Source of the DNA: JANSWP01 sp041941305
GTDB lineage: Bacteria; Bacteroidota; Bacteroidia; Chitinophagales; Saprospiraceae
Assembly: GCA_041941305.1 (NCBI GenBank)
Contig: JBGTQJ010000028.1
Span: 51,271 to 115,270 of the forward strand
Direction: 5' to 3'
DNA: 64,000 nt
Shown: positions 51,701-61,600 of the stretch, in pieces
Layout of the letters: each line of letters starts with the position of its first letter
Position numbering within the stretch: position 1 is the first letter of the stretch
The notes under the pieces: model-generated
Seen by the model: only the letters and a program-made list of their open reading frames with translations
Told to the model about the DNA's origin: nothing
The model's database searches: none
Translations under genes and position numbers: made by a program

Positions 51701-52709
51701 GTGCCACTTGCAAGCCTTCTCCAATCACGTGAAACCACAAACTGCCTGCCTTATCTTCATATCCATCAACAAGGGTTGGAATGTGCAAGCTGAAAGGATC
51801 ATTCACATTATGTTGAAATAGCCTGATAGCACCAGAAAGTGGATTGTATTTATAAAGCTCCCCTACTCCACCCAGCCAGGCATTTCCTTTTCGATCGCAT
51901 AAAACACAGGCCGGAGATTTTCTATGTTGAAATAGAAAACTTTGGGAAAGGTCATTAAAAGTCAGTTGTTTGGGATCAAATTCCCAAACGGCAGAAAATG
52001 TAGAGCTGATCAACAAATTTCCATTGGTCAATTCACAAATGTCTCCTGCTGGTTGTTTCCTTGAATCACTTGGAACAATTGGAAGTTGAATAGTTCGAAA
52101 GGTATTGCTATTGGGCAAATATTTGTGCAAACCATCGTGCGTTCCGCACCATATGGTTCCGTTCTTTTGTTGAAAAAAAACCAGTCCATGACCAAAGAAC
52201 TCATCGAAATTTTCAAAGGTTTTTGTCTTTATGTCATAGCGACAAATCCCACTTTTTTGAGTCCCCACCCACATATTGCCATTCTGATCTTTTCGGATAA
52301 AATTGACCCCATCACCACATAGGCTTTGAGGGTCATTGGGGTCATGTCTCAGAAGATCAAAAGTCTCCTGTTTGGGATCGAAGATATTGATCCCGGAGGC
52401 ACTGCCGACCCAGATTTTTCCGTCTGCTGCTTCACACAATCCAGTAATCAGGTTACTGTTGAGACTTTTATCTGAAGATTCATCAAATTGAAAAACTTTA
52501 AAAGTCTTACCATCAAAGCGATTTAAACCGTTTAAGGTTGAAATCCAAAGAAAACCCTCTTTGTCTTGAATGATGCTCTCTCGGTAAAAAGTGCCTGGGT
52601 GAGAAAGACCTTCCTTCATAGTGTAAGTCTCGAAACGAAGTTCCTGAGCGGATAAAGGAAGGAATGGACTGCATACCAATAACAAACAATATGTAAGTAG
52701 CTTGTTCAA
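48759..52709 (-). CDS. Hybrid two-component regulator (paralogue of the previous)
   Basis: A 1316-residue protein of the same architecture. The start is a TTG with signal peptide LLTYCLLLVCSPFLPLSAQ, and no in-frame ATG is usable. It has Reg_prop propeller repeats (GLNRFDGKTFKVFQ, WVGTQKSGICRYD and others) to about 690, a Y_Y_Y domain (YPYEEEWQSAN, DPGSYTFKVKA), and one helix near 785. The H-box THEFRTPLTVIMG is near 815, the HATPase has GTGIGLALTKELVE, the receiver has SDVMMPEMDG near 1120, and an AraC domain ends in FSDPNYFSRSFSEEFGKPPN. The C-terminal half is about as close to its neighbour as recent tandem duplicates are, while the sensors have diverged. This suggests a shared output with different ligands, or overlapping DNA targets. 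Confidence 0.92.
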   Translation of the reverse strand: MNKLLTYCLLLVCSPFLPLSAQELRFETYTMKEGLSHPGTFYRESIIQDKEGFLWISTLNGLNRFDGKTFKVFQFDESSDKSLNSNLITGLCEAADGKIWVGSASGINIFDPKQETFDLLRHDPNDPQSLCGDGVNFIRKDQNGNMWVGTQKSGICRYDIKTKTFENFDEFFGHGLVFFQQKNGTIWCGTHDGLHKYLPNSNTFRTIQLPIVPSDSRKQPAGDICELTNGNLLISSTFSAVWEFDPKQLTFNDLSQSFLFQHRKSPACVLCDRKGNAWLGGVGELYKYNPLSGAIRLFQHNVNDPFSLHIPTLVDGYEDKAGSLWFHVIGEGLQVAHTIDNPFQVLGDFGMSQALPLDDQRLLMNTGEGLKMFDIEQGIFVNSGIPSWFDNMRGRSLALSANKEVLYIRNPNTDEIHQFNLRTQESQELPIRGWLKSDQNSRPWIKLNYFDPVQESWIDIRPELETAFPELSSDWRFGDEAYFNDKESIWLRTGQGVLHYNLQTKTGRHYPFYPQDSSIQIEIYSIFPGSNGRFYCYSTNGLSMFDPALEVFVHLQEKDGLLHNQAHAIVEDASGNPWIGSPKGLQKLDLGTREFTNYDINDGLNGTILLQQWPYRDSLGYLYFTITEKLVRFHPDSIRAKDYAPPVHLLDFYLNHQLVESIGKDSLLSNHLRFCESINLTYDQSDFGFSFIMPVFYKADETQYFYQLYPYEEEWQSANSETQIHYTNIDPGSYTFKVKAKTAAGFWSSNEATINIEVSPPWWETSLAYIIYAILILGILYGIYQFNLNRQLAKAEAFRLKELDGLKSRLYTNITHEFRTPLTVIMGVNENIRGHQDERKLIRRNSKNLLRLVNQLLDLSKLDSSKMGLKLIQADIINYLQYLTESFYSMAEEKKIRLLFYPEVKELVMDYDEVKIQHIIYNLLSNALKFSNPGDKVVLHALAAERNGVPHLKLKVRDTGIGISEKDLEHIFDRFYQADDSTTRKAEGTGIGLALTKELVEVMGGSISVSSQLGEGTEFLILLPIQRTTAFQSRETKPDENLDAELVSMSNGENNFVDEAVEFPGGTALESRGTILIIEDNRDVTTYMSNLLKIEYQILTAPNGKLGVEKAFETIPDIIISDVMMPEMDGYEVCRNLKNDQRTSHIPIILLTAKAEAEDRIEGLSVGADAFLTKPFNKKELFIRLEQLIGLRQKLQERYSNLENFSPAEPSLDDIFLQKLKDAVLERLDDPEFGVTDLCRVANLSNMQVNRKLKALTGKTPSRFIRSIRLHKAMELLKTTEFNISEIAYDVGFSDPNYFSRSFSEEFGKPPNVIRN
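49493..49626. repeat. Perfect inverted palindromes inside the kinase-receiver linker
   Basis: CACGGCTTTCCAAAGCCGTG (49493-49512) and CACGGCTTTGGAAAGCCGTG (49607-49626) each form a 9-bp stem with two loop bases, and each is joined to CGTAC or GTACG on its outer side. They are read in frame as part of the flexible linker between HATPase and receiver. Confidence 0.8.
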
Positions 52710-52772
52710 AGCACGTTTTATAGTTTTTGAAGTTTAAAGATAAGAAAAAGGTGGGTGGAATTTATTTGTTTT

Positions 52773-53139
52773 GCGGGGTGCGGGGTGCGGGGTGTTAAGT
52801 TCTCCCTGCGCAACCCCTTTATTGCTTTGCTTAATGTTCACTGGACATTGCCTCGCATCCTGAAGGGGAAAATCCACCCGCTTCTAAGTACTTGATTTTC
52901 AGTGGGTGGCTACTCCTTCTTTTCCCAAAGGGACTCCTTCGGAGAGGAGGTTGGGATGTCTGCGAGGTCAATTTTCGACAGAACTTAACAGCCCTGGGGT
53001 GAGGGGTGCGGGGTGCGGGGTGAGGGAAGTTTACTCAAAAAAAGCTAACTTTTCCAACCCAGCAACCAGCAACCAGTACCCAGTTCCAGTACCCAGAACC
53101 CAACCCAGCAACCAGCAACCAGCAACCAGCAACCAGCAA
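52773..53139. repeat. Heptamer arrays with an inserted palindromic element
   Basis: Three GCGGGGT units (52773-52793), then a 198-bp unit with exact 11-bp inverted ends TGTTAAGTTCT (52793-52803) and AGAACTTAACA (52980-52990). Four more GGGGTGM units follow (52996-53023), then an array of CCAGCAA, CCAGTAC and CCAGAAC units (53059-53139). The 198-bp unit contains the dispersed repeat also found at 12062-12136. No gene is supportable in 52710-53368. Confidence 0.75.
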
Positions 53140-53368
53140 AACGAATAAAATTTTAAAATAACCACCTAATTTAATATTTTGTCGCGCAGAAAAATGATCA
53201 ACATAGACAGGAACTTAATTTGAATACACTATCCTTGACCTTCTAAAACTACTTTTTATAAATTTTTGGATTTCTAACTCACCAACACTTAATCAGGAGG
53301 CAATTCACGACAAGCATCAAAATGGGTGAGACATCCTGTTTGGATCCCAACGGACTCGACTTTACATT

Positions 53369-53540
53369 TAAGGTGAGGTTCGAGCTAAGAGTAGGTATTT
53401 TACTTACGAATTACCCAAATAACCTGTTAGGTTGAAATTAGGCAAAAGAACCGGCAGGATTTTTACATTCCCTGCTTATTTCTCAGAACAACCTAACAGG
53501 TTTTCAAGGTAAGTTATTGAAAATGAATACATTTAATCCA
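53369..53540. mobile_element. MITE-like element, copy 2 (inverted relative to copy 1)
   Basis: The reverse complement of this stretch matches 19397-19572 over nearly its whole length, including the outer GTGAGGTT end and the internal AACCTGTTAGGTTG pair. The distal end has decayed. It lies about 70 bp upstream of the GTG start of the 53607 regulator and may have brought or disrupted its promoter. Confidence 0.75.
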
Positions 53541-53606
53541 ATTTTTACATTAAAAAAATTAGCATAAATACAAAACCATATTAAACCATTTTGAACAACA
53601 ATCTTA

Positions 53607-56600
53607 GTGTCATTTAGGAAAAATCTATATCGCTTACGTGAGATAACTGTCCGCACAATACTGTTCGTATTCATGGGACTTAACTGCTTGCTTTCAGGTG
53701 CTCAAACCATACAAGTAGAAACGCAGAGTTACAACGAAGAAAATGGCTTATCTCGTTATGCCAACTTCATCCACAAAGACAGCAGGGGCATTATCTGGGT
53801 AGGCACTCAATTTGGTTTGTATCGTTTTGACGGCAAGGAATTCAAACATTTCGATGAGAATGTAGGCTTGCCCTTTCGGCAGATTATGGAAATCTACGAA
53901 GATTCGGAAGGTTGGTTTTGGTTGTATAGGAGCTGCCATACAAAACCCAATTGTATCAAAGATTTGGCTTTTTTTCATCCAGTGACACATCAGGTTTTGA
54001 CATTTAAAGAACGATTTGGAGATAAAGTTTCAATTGAGGCCAATCAAATTGAAAGTATATTGGTGGATTCTTCAAGTATCTATTTTTCTGCTGATAATAA
54101 GTTGTTTATTTGGTCATCAGAACAGGGTATCCGTGAAAAATTGGTTGAGGGTTTAGAAGGGAGGCTTATTTTATTTATCAAAATTAATGAGGGACTTTTA
54201 GGGGCGCTTCAATCAAACCATATTACTGAATTGGGGCAACATCGCCTTAATATGACCGGGAATACTTATTTGACAGTTGACACAAATGGTGTTGTCAATG
54301 ATTTTGGAAAAAGATTTTTCCTTCCCAACACTTTTGGGCAATTGCATAAACGAACGAAGCCCTATGATCGTGTCCGAATTTGGAATAGGGAATTTTCTTT
54401 TCTTCCGACGGGTGTATTACAGATAGACACCTTGCCTTTTGAAATGCCAGGAATAACAGAAGGGCTTGAATACCATCATTTTGACCATCAAATCTTTGCG
54501 AATCAGGAAGGAACAATGTTCCATCCACAATTTGGATTTATTTCTGAACCTTTAATGTATTACACTCCAAGATTAAATACTCCTTTGCCCAATAATCCTT
54601 ATAGAGCTCATTTGACTCCGTGGGTTCAGGAGCACCATTTAAAAACTAAAGAAGCTTTTTTTCGTCAGGTTATAATGCATTTTAGACACTGCTTTTACGA
54701 TGAAAAAACGCAAACAACCTGGGAGGCAGGTCCTGACGGCATTCGTACTATTCTTTTTAAGCCCCAGTATTTTCAGCACATTTTTAATGCAGATAGTATC
54801 GGAAGAAAGAATAACACACAACTTTCATTTGCCACCTTTGCAATGAATAGAGATACAGCAATGTTTTCTATAGGAGGATGGATTTTTTATTTAAACGGGG
54901 CTCAAAAAAAATACGTAAAGAGTAATTTGAATTGGGGAGGAATCAGAGGTACTGCTTTCACCTGGGATTCCAATGAAAATTTCCTCTGGGTTGCAGCAAT
55001 CAATCATTTGCTAAAATTGAATATTAATGACAGAACATTTAAACTATATTCCCAAAAAAGACTCAAAAGAACACATAGTATTTTTAGACATGGTCAGCAA
55101 TTATGGTTGGGGAACAACCAGGGTATTATCCTTTTTGATATTGAAAAAGAAAGCTATACCGACTTTGATAAATACAATGAATTTGAAGCGATGGCAAATG
55201 CACAGATTCATCATTTCCTGAAAATTGATACTCAATACTTTTGGACAGCCACAGATGTCGGGCTCTACCTTTGTTCTTTCGAAAAAGGCGTCATAGCTCA
55301 CTATGGCAATACTCAAACTGGCGATTATTACCTTCCGGCTAATGATTTCTACCACATTTCAAAAGCCAAAATGGGTGGTTATTGGCTTGCATCCATGAAC
55401 GGCTTGATTTACTGGCAGCCCAAGCATCTCTCACACCAAAATGAGGCTAATACCGATAATAAAAACAACCCCAAAGGGGCAAGCTGGAAACACTTCTCCA
55501 CCCAAAATGGGCTCCCGACCAACGAAATTTTCGCAGCCTATGAGGATGACTTTGGTTTTGTTTGGATCCCCACACCCCATGGTTTGGTACAATTTGAGGA
55601 AAGTTCAGGATTATCCAAAACCTACACAAAAGCAGATGGACTCTCCAATTCTTCATTTCAGGAATATGCACATGACCAGGCTCCGGATGGAACCTTGTTC
55701 ATTGGAAGCTACAATGGCTTTAATGTTTTTCACCCTGAAGATTTTAAAGATGTAGAATTGATTCCTCAGATACCCTTAATCATAACGGATTATGAACAGC
55801 ATGCGGACGATACAGATAAAATAGAATATCGCCTTAAAGAAATTTTGGAAAAAGGAGAGATAGTCTTAAATCCTGGCGACAAATTGTTTAATATCAGAGT
55901 AGCATTGGAAGATTACCGAGAAGCGGAATACCACCAGTTTGCCTACAAAATTGAGGGATTTCAGGAAGAATGGTCTGAAGATAAATCCAACCTCATACGT
56001 ATCAGCGGTCTTCCTTTTGGCAATTACCTTTTAAAAATCAGGGGACGACTGCACAGTGGTTTAATTGCAGCACCAATTTTAGAAATTCCTATTCGGGTTT
56101 TAAAACCATTTTATTTACAAACCTGGTTCTTCGCATTCTCACTTGCGACATTTTTGCTATCTGTCTTTCTTATTTACAAATGGCGAACCCGTCGGATGGC
56201 AGCAAGACAAAAGGAGTTGGAAGTCTCAATCGCCAATGCAACGGAGACCATTCGTCAAAAAAATGAAGAGTTGAAAAATTTGGACAAGGTTAAATCCCGA
56301 TTTTTTGCCAATGTATCTCACGAATTGAGGACGCCTATTACGCTTGTGCTTGGTCCATTGACAACCTTGGTCAAAGGCGGTTTCTTGAATCCAAAAGATC
56401 AATCCCTGGCAGAATTGGGCAAAAAAAATGCCCGTAGTTTGCTCAAATTAGTCAACGAAATACTCGACCTCACTAAAATGGAGTCGGGAAAGGTGGAGTT
56501 AAAAACCGAACCAACCAATTTGTATCAAAGCCTGCAATTTTTGGTAAGTGCCTTTGATGGACTAGCACAGCAAAAAAACATTCAATACACATTTAATTAC

Positions 56601-57965
56601 AAAGCAGACCGAGACTTGGTACTTGACTTAGACATCAAGAAAGTAGAAAAATTGATCAATAATTTACTTTCCAATGCCTTTAAATTCACCCCTGTAAATG
56701 GTCAAATAACAATCGCTGTTGAAGATAAAAAGGAAAGCATAAAAATATTTGTCCAGGATTCCGGGAGAGGCATACATCCCGATGATTTGCCCTATGTTTT
56801 TGATCGCTTTTACCAATCTTCTCAGCCAGATGCACCAAAGGAAGGAGGTACCGGCATAGGCTTATCCCTTTCCATGGAATTTGCCAAATTGATGAATGGT
56901 CAGCTTTGGGCTGAGAGTACAATTGGGAAAGGCAGTATTTTTCATTTTGAATTCCCCAAATTAGTTGCTGTTGATGAGTCATTAATGAACAATGCATTAG
57001 AACCCACAAGATTACAATCGGAAACTTCACAGGAAATGGATCCTGCACTTGAAGAAGAATTAGTAATGCCCTTGGATATCCATCAACCCATTTCCTCCAA
57101 TATCCTTTTGGTTGAAGACAATGAAAATCTAAGAGAATATATTGAACTGGTCATCGGCGATAAACATACTATCCAAACAGCCGAGAATGGGAAAGTAGCT
57201 TGGGATTTATTATCGGTTGACGATCGACGGTCGATGGCAGAAGGTGAAACCCCAGAAGACCATCAACCATCAACCATCAACCATCAACCTGATTTAATAA
57301 TCAGCGATATCATGATGCCGGAAATGGATGGCTACCAACTTCTGGAAAAGTTGAAGGGGGATAACAGATTTAGAGGAATTCCAGTCATTATGTTGACAGC
57401 ACTTGGAGAATTGAAGGATAAATTGAAAGCCTTGAGAATTGGCGTAGATGACTACATGACAAAGCCATTTGAAGAAGAAGAATTGTTAGCAAGAATAGAC
57501 AATCTGCTTCGCAATAGCCTGGAGCGAAAGGAATTTTATTTAAAAATGGGGCAACACAGTGATGCAATGGAATTAACAAATGATGCAGCGGTTCCAGAGC
57601 AAAATGTGCCAATTACCAAAGCCAAAACGAATGATTTAATCGACGAAGAATACGAATGGTTGCAAGACCTTGAAAACAGGGTTCGAAACAGCATTTCAGA
57701 TTTTAATTATACGGTAGGAGCACTCGCTCAGCAAATGGCGATGAGTAAGCGCTCCTTAGAGGTAAAGACAAAAAGCCTTACCGGATTATCCCCCCGAAAA
57801 TACATTCAGGAAATCAGATTGACTGAAGCCCTAAATCTGTTGGAAAACAGGGAAGTCAATAGCGTCAAAGCCATGGTCTATCAAATAGGAGGCAAAGACG
57901 TCAACTATTTCTCCAAATTATTCAAAAAACGATTTGGAAGGTTTCCTTCGGACTATATTAATTGA
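53607..57965 (+). CDS. Hybrid two-component regulator with heptamer-derived receiver insertion
   Basis: A 1452-residue hybrid kinase starting at GTG, with signal peptide (TILFVFMGLNCLLSGAQ). The sensor is a Reg_prop propeller (IIWVGTQFGLYRFDGKEFKHF and later blades) ending in a Y_Y_Y-like domain and one helix near 840. A coiled coil (KELEVSIANATETIRQKNEELKN) leads to the H-box SHELRTPITLVLG near 903. The HATPase has NLLSNAFKFT and GTGIGLSLSMEFAK. The receiver has SDIMMPEMDGYQ near 1232 and carries 21 extra residues just before the PDLIISD strand. The AraC domain at the C-terminus has MAMSKRSLEVKTKSLTGLSP and GGKDVNYFSKLFKKRFGRFPSDYIN. It is divergent from the minus-strand pair and shares its output domain type with the next gene. 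Confidence 0.92.
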   Translation: MSFRKNLYRLREITVRTILFVFMGLNCLLSGAQTIQVETQSYNEENGLSRYANFIHKDSRGIIWVGTQFGLYRFDGKEFKHFDENVGLPFRQIMEIYEDSEGWFWLYRSCHTKPNCIKDLAFFHPVTHQVLTFKERFGDKVSIEANQIESILVDSSSIYFSADNKLFIWSSEQGIREKLVEGLEGRLILFIKINEGLLGALQSNHITELGQHRLNMTGNTYLTVDTNGVVNDFGKRFFLPNTFGQLHKRTKPYDRVRIWNREFSFLPTGVLQIDTLPFEMPGITEGLEYHHFDHQIFANQEGTMFHPQFGFISEPLMYYTPRLNTPLPNNPYRAHLTPWVQEHHLKTKEAFFRQVIMHFRHCFYDEKTQTTWEAGPDGIRTILFKPQYFQHIFNADSIGRKNNTQLSFATFAMNRDTAMFSIGGWIFYLNGAQKKYVKSNLNWGGIRGTAFTWDSNENFLWVAAINHLLKLNINDRTFKLYSQKRLKRTHSIFRHGQQLWLGNNQGIILFDIEKESYTDFDKYNEFEAMANAQIHHFLKIDTQYFWTATDVGLYLCSFEKGVIAHYGNTQTGDYYLPANDFYHISKAKMGGYWLASMNGLIYWQPKHLSHQNEANTDNKNNPKGASWKHFSTQNGLPTNEIFAAYEDDFGFVWIPTPHGLVQFEESSGLSKTYTKADGLSNSSFQEYAHDQAPDGTLFIGSYNGFNVFHPEDFKDVELIPQIPLIITDYEQHADDTDKIEYRLKEILEKGEIVLNPGDKLFNIRVALEDYREAEYHQFAYKIEGFQEEWSEDKSNLIRISGLPFGNYLLKIRGRLHSGLIAAPILEIPIRVLKPFYLQTWFFAFSLATFLLSVFLIYKWRTRRMAARQKELEVSIANATETIRQKNEELKNLDKVKSRFFANVSHELRTPITLVLGPLTTLVKGGFLNPKDQSLAELGKKNARSLLKLVNEILDLTKMESGKVELKTEPTNLYQSLQFLVSAFDGLAQQKNIQYTFNYKADRDLVLDLDIKKVEKLINNLLSNAFKFTPVNGQITIAVEDKKESIKIFVQDSGRGIHPDDLPYVFDRFYQSSQPDAPKEGGTGIGLSLSMEFAKLMNGQLWAESTIGKGSIFHFEFPKLVAVDESLMNNALEPTRLQSETSQEMDPALEEELVMPLDIHQPISSNILLVEDNENLREYIELVIGDKHTIQTAENGKVAWDLLSVDDRRSMAEGETPEDHQPSTINHQPDLIISDIMMPEMDGYQLLEKLKGDNRFRGIPVIMLTALGELKDKLKALRIGVDDYMTKPFEEEELLARIDNLLRNSLERKEFYLKMGQHSDAMELTNDAAVPEQNVPITKAKTNDLIDEEYEWLQDLENRVRNSISDFNYTVGALAQQMAMSKRSLEVKTKSLTGLSPRKYIQEIRLTEALNLLENREVNSVKAMVYQIGGKDVNYFSKLFKKRFGRFPSDYIN
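57215..57289. repeat. In-frame inverted heptamer element in the receiver domain
   Basis: Left units GGTTGAC, GATCGAC and GGTCGAT (57215-57235), a 23-bp spacer, then four ACCATCA units (57259-57286). Read in frame it adds 21 residues compared with receivers of the minus-strand paralogues. The left and right units are near reverse complements. Confidence 0.85.
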
Positions 57966-57984
57966 CAAAAAGACATTTTAAATC

Positions 57985-58184
57985 ATAGAGTCCCTACGGA
58001 GGCTCTGCTCAGACTCGACCCTCTATGTATCATTTACCCTAACAAGTAGCATCTTTCAAAAAGAACACTAGGTTCTCCATCAATTTACTCTCTGCACAGT
58101 CTCCAAATCAAGCAGCATCTCTCGAAGAGAATGCTACGGTCTTCCTTACCCTAATAAGCAGGGTCTCTCGAAGAGGACACTGCG
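57985..58184. repeat. Palindrome cluster after the regulator gene
   Basis: Hairpins ATAGAGTCCCTACGGAGGCT (57985-58004), GCAGCATCTCTCGAAGAGAA (58112-58131, continuing to GCTAC) and GCAGGGTCTCTCGAAGAGGA (58158-58177, continuing to CACTGC) belong to the GAGTCTCC palindrome family. They start 20 bp after the stop codon and may end the transcript. Confidence 0.7.
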
Positions 58185-58336
58185 GCATCCCGAAACTCCT
58201 CCAAATACATTGAATATTCCCGACAACCCATTACGTTTTTTAAATGTTATTTATCGACTTCGCATCAATTTCTGCATCTTAGCTTCTTAAACTGAGAGGT
58301 AGGCATCGTACAGCGATTAAAATAAAACGTCGCTTA

Positions 58337-58511
58337 GAGCTTGTTTAAAAATTTTATGAACTGAAAATCAAAAGCTTATGGTTCTGACAATAAATTGCCG
58401 AAAGAATTTATCGGGATAAATGATTGAGGAAATTTGCAGTCAGGTTCATAAGATGTTGGTTTTTCCCACCGGGATGCCTGTGGCACAGGAAAGAAAAATT
58501 TAAACAAGCTC
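58337..58511. mobile_element. MITE-like element with GAGCTTGTTTAAA ends
   Basis: GAGCTTGTTTAAAAATTTT at 58337-58355 faces AAAAATTTAAACAAGCTC ending at 58511. The 175-bp unit has no coding capacity and lies in the spacer upstream of the last hybrid kinase, next to a CACGGCT-type palindrome at 58559-58578. Confidence 0.7.
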
Positions 58512-58558
58512 GTATTAAGGTTCACAGCAAAAGACCGTAGCAAGGATCTACGAAAGGG

Positions 58559-58578
58559 CACGGCTAAGGAGAGTCGTG
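58559..58578. repeat. Intergenic CACGGCT palindrome
   Basis: CACGGCTAAGGAGAGTCGTG with TACG following closely. It is the spacer-located relative of the palindromes inside the linkers of the two minus-strand regulators. Confidence 0.65.
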
Positions 58579-58625
58579 CTACGATTACCCTCAGTGATTT
58601 AAACATTTAAATTGAGAAAACAGAC

Positions 58626-61600
58626 TTGACTTTCAGGCTTACCAAAATACTATTCTTCCTGTTTTTCATGAAGAGCGTCCAGCTTTGTCATGCTTCAGAC
58701 CCTCAGCCTGTTTTTACGATTGACAGCCTATTTGACCATCAATTGATTGAGCCTACCTTTTTACGTGTGGTATTTGATGAGGATAAATCATTTTCCATTG
58801 AGCAAATTCAAAGCGCGGAATTTTTACCAATGGACCAATTTCCCATTCCAAATCAAAGAAAAAGCGGATCCATTTATTGGACCAAATTAATATTGGAAAA
58901 CCAATTGGATATTAAAAGAGAATTTTGGTTAACGGTTCAGGCTGATTACTCATATAGCTACTTGGTTAGAGCCTCTGGAGAGATAGAAAATTCACAGACA
59001 GGCATCATGATGCCTTATAAGGACAAAACCATTCAGTCTCAAAAACGAAGATTTGCTAATTACATTCCAATTGCTATAAATAGTAAAGAAACAGTTACTT
59101 TATTTATTAAAAACCTATACCCTGGGGGCTTCCCTCCTATATCAGAAATACAATTTATTGAAACGCCAGGAAATGCAGTTTTGCAAAACTTAAAAGTAGA
59201 GCGAAACGAAAATTTTGGCAATGGTTTCTTTCATGCGCTATTGCTCATCTTAATTATCTATTGTATTTTTTATTCCATTTTTGCGAAGGAGCAATTTGGT
59301 TACATCCTGGCTTTGTATTGTATCTTCTACAGTATTTATTTTCTCAATGCCGATTTCTATTTATATAAGTTGGATTTTATAAGCAATTCACCGATTAGAT
59401 TCAATTTAATTGGACTCAATGCCGTCAATTTCGGGATCCTGTTTGAAGTAATTTTTGTTCAAAAATATTTGTCATTGAAAAGTCGGTTCCCAATCTGGAA
59501 TCGCATTTTTATAGGGATGATTTATTTGGCAGTACTTACAATCATTGCTACTACTGCCTTTTATTTGTCAAGCAAAGATTTTGCAAGTAGTGTCCATTTG
59601 ATTTCCCTTTTTCAATCCATCTTTTTGGTTTTTAAACTACTCGCCATAGTAAAAGCATGGCAAATAAAGGATTTTCGGATTCGAATTTTCACATTTGCCT
59701 GGACAATTTCCTTGTTATTCGCAATGGCTGCCTGGATTGCTTATTATGTGTTCCCAGCTATTAATGGATTGATGATTTTAAAACTAGCCATCAGTTCTTT
59801 TGTTTCTATAATGGTGATTAGTTTGAGTTATTATGCCGCTAAATCCAGAACGGATAAATTGACATTGGAAAAAGAATCCATTCAACAACAGTTAATTACT
59901 GAACGGCAACGTAATCTGAATTTGGAAATAGAAAAAGAAAATAGATTATTGGAAATTCAAACCAAAAATTTGCAAAAGCTCGATCAATTAAAAACGCGTT
60001 TTTTCGCCAATGTTTCACATGAACTTCGAACACCACTGACTTTGATTCTGGGACCTATTAAGGACTCATTAAAGCGCAATAAATTGACTAAGCAAGACTT
60101 CACCAATCTTACGATGGTGCTGCGGAGTGGAAAAAGATTGCAAAAATTGGTAAATGAAATATTGGATTTAAATAAACTGGAATCGGGAAAATTAGAGTTG
60201 CAGCCTGGCAAGGTTCTTTGGTATCCTTTTCTTAGAAATATCGTTGCCAACTTTGAATCCTTAGCCAATTTTAAAAACATTAATTACAACTTCGCATATG
60301 AGGGCAATGAAAAGCTACGAGTAGAATTGGATGAAAAAAAGATGGAAACGGTTTTAATCAACCTCTTGTCTAATGCTTTTAAGTTTACCCCCCAGAATGG
60401 TACTATCAATGTTCGGGTAAAAAACAATGGCTCCTATCTAAAAGTTAGCGTGACAGATTCAGGGCGAGGTATTTCTGTAGAAGATTTGCCGCATATTTTC
60501 AATCGTTTTTATCAGGCCAAAAACCAAAACGGTTTGGAAGAAGGAGGTACGGGTATTGGTTTGGCTCTATCCAAAGAGTTGATTCAGTTGATGGGTGGAA
60601 CGATTGTAGCAGAAAGTGAAATCTCCAAAGGCAGTAAATTTATTGTAAAAGTGCCTCGAGTGGAAATTTTTGGACAGATGACAGACAAAGAAGCCCTAAC
60701 CATCAAATCTTTAGAAACTGAACCACAAGAAAATTCAAATAAGCACTTAGAAGAAGAAACCAAACCAGCTGTTTCAGACAACATAAAACCTGGCATATTG
60801 CTGGTTGAAGATAATTTAGACCTTCAGATATTCATCAAATCGCTTCTTGAACCAAAGTATGAAGTCATCCTGGCAGAGAATGGAAAAGTAGCTCTGGATC
60901 TTTTATCGGTGGACGGTCGACGGTCGACGGTCGACGGAGAAGATTCAAAAAACCGTCTACCGTCTACCGTCTACCGTCTACCAGACCTGATCATAAGTGA
61001 CATCATGATGCCATTCATGGACGGGTATCAATTGCTCAAAGCACTGAAAGCGCATGAAGCATATAGTCGAATCCCAATGATCATGTTGACGGCCCGAGCA
61101 GAAAAAGACGATAGATTGAAAGCACTTCGAATTGGGGTGGATGATTATATGACCAAACCTTTTGAAGATGAAGAATTGTTGGCGCGGGTTGATAATTTGC
61201 TTCGAAATAATGCACAACGAAAAGCATTTTACCTGGAAATGGCTAAGGAGAGCAGTACGACTACCCTCCATTCAGCCCAGCCAGTAGAAGAAAATTTAAA
61301 TGCTGAGCTTATTGAATCTTCAAATAATGAGCAAATGGAATGGCTTATGGAGTTAGAGCAGACGGTTCAGACCCATATTTCATCTTTCAATTACACCGTA
61401 GAAGAATTGGCTCGACAAATGGCAATGAGTAAACGCTCCCTCGAACTGAAAACCAAAAGCCTCACTGGATTAACTCCCCGAAAGTACATCCAGGAAATCA
61501 GATTAACCCAAGCACTCGATCTGTTGGAAAACAAGAAAGTCAATAGCGTCAAAGCAATGGTCTATGAAATAGGGGGCAAAGACGTCAGTTATTTTTCCAA

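Noticed and set aside
52906..53148. An 80-residue plus-strand frame over repeats
   Set aside because: It is made of the dispersed repeat and the heptamer array (NQQPATSNQQ-like translation), so it is a by-product of repeats.
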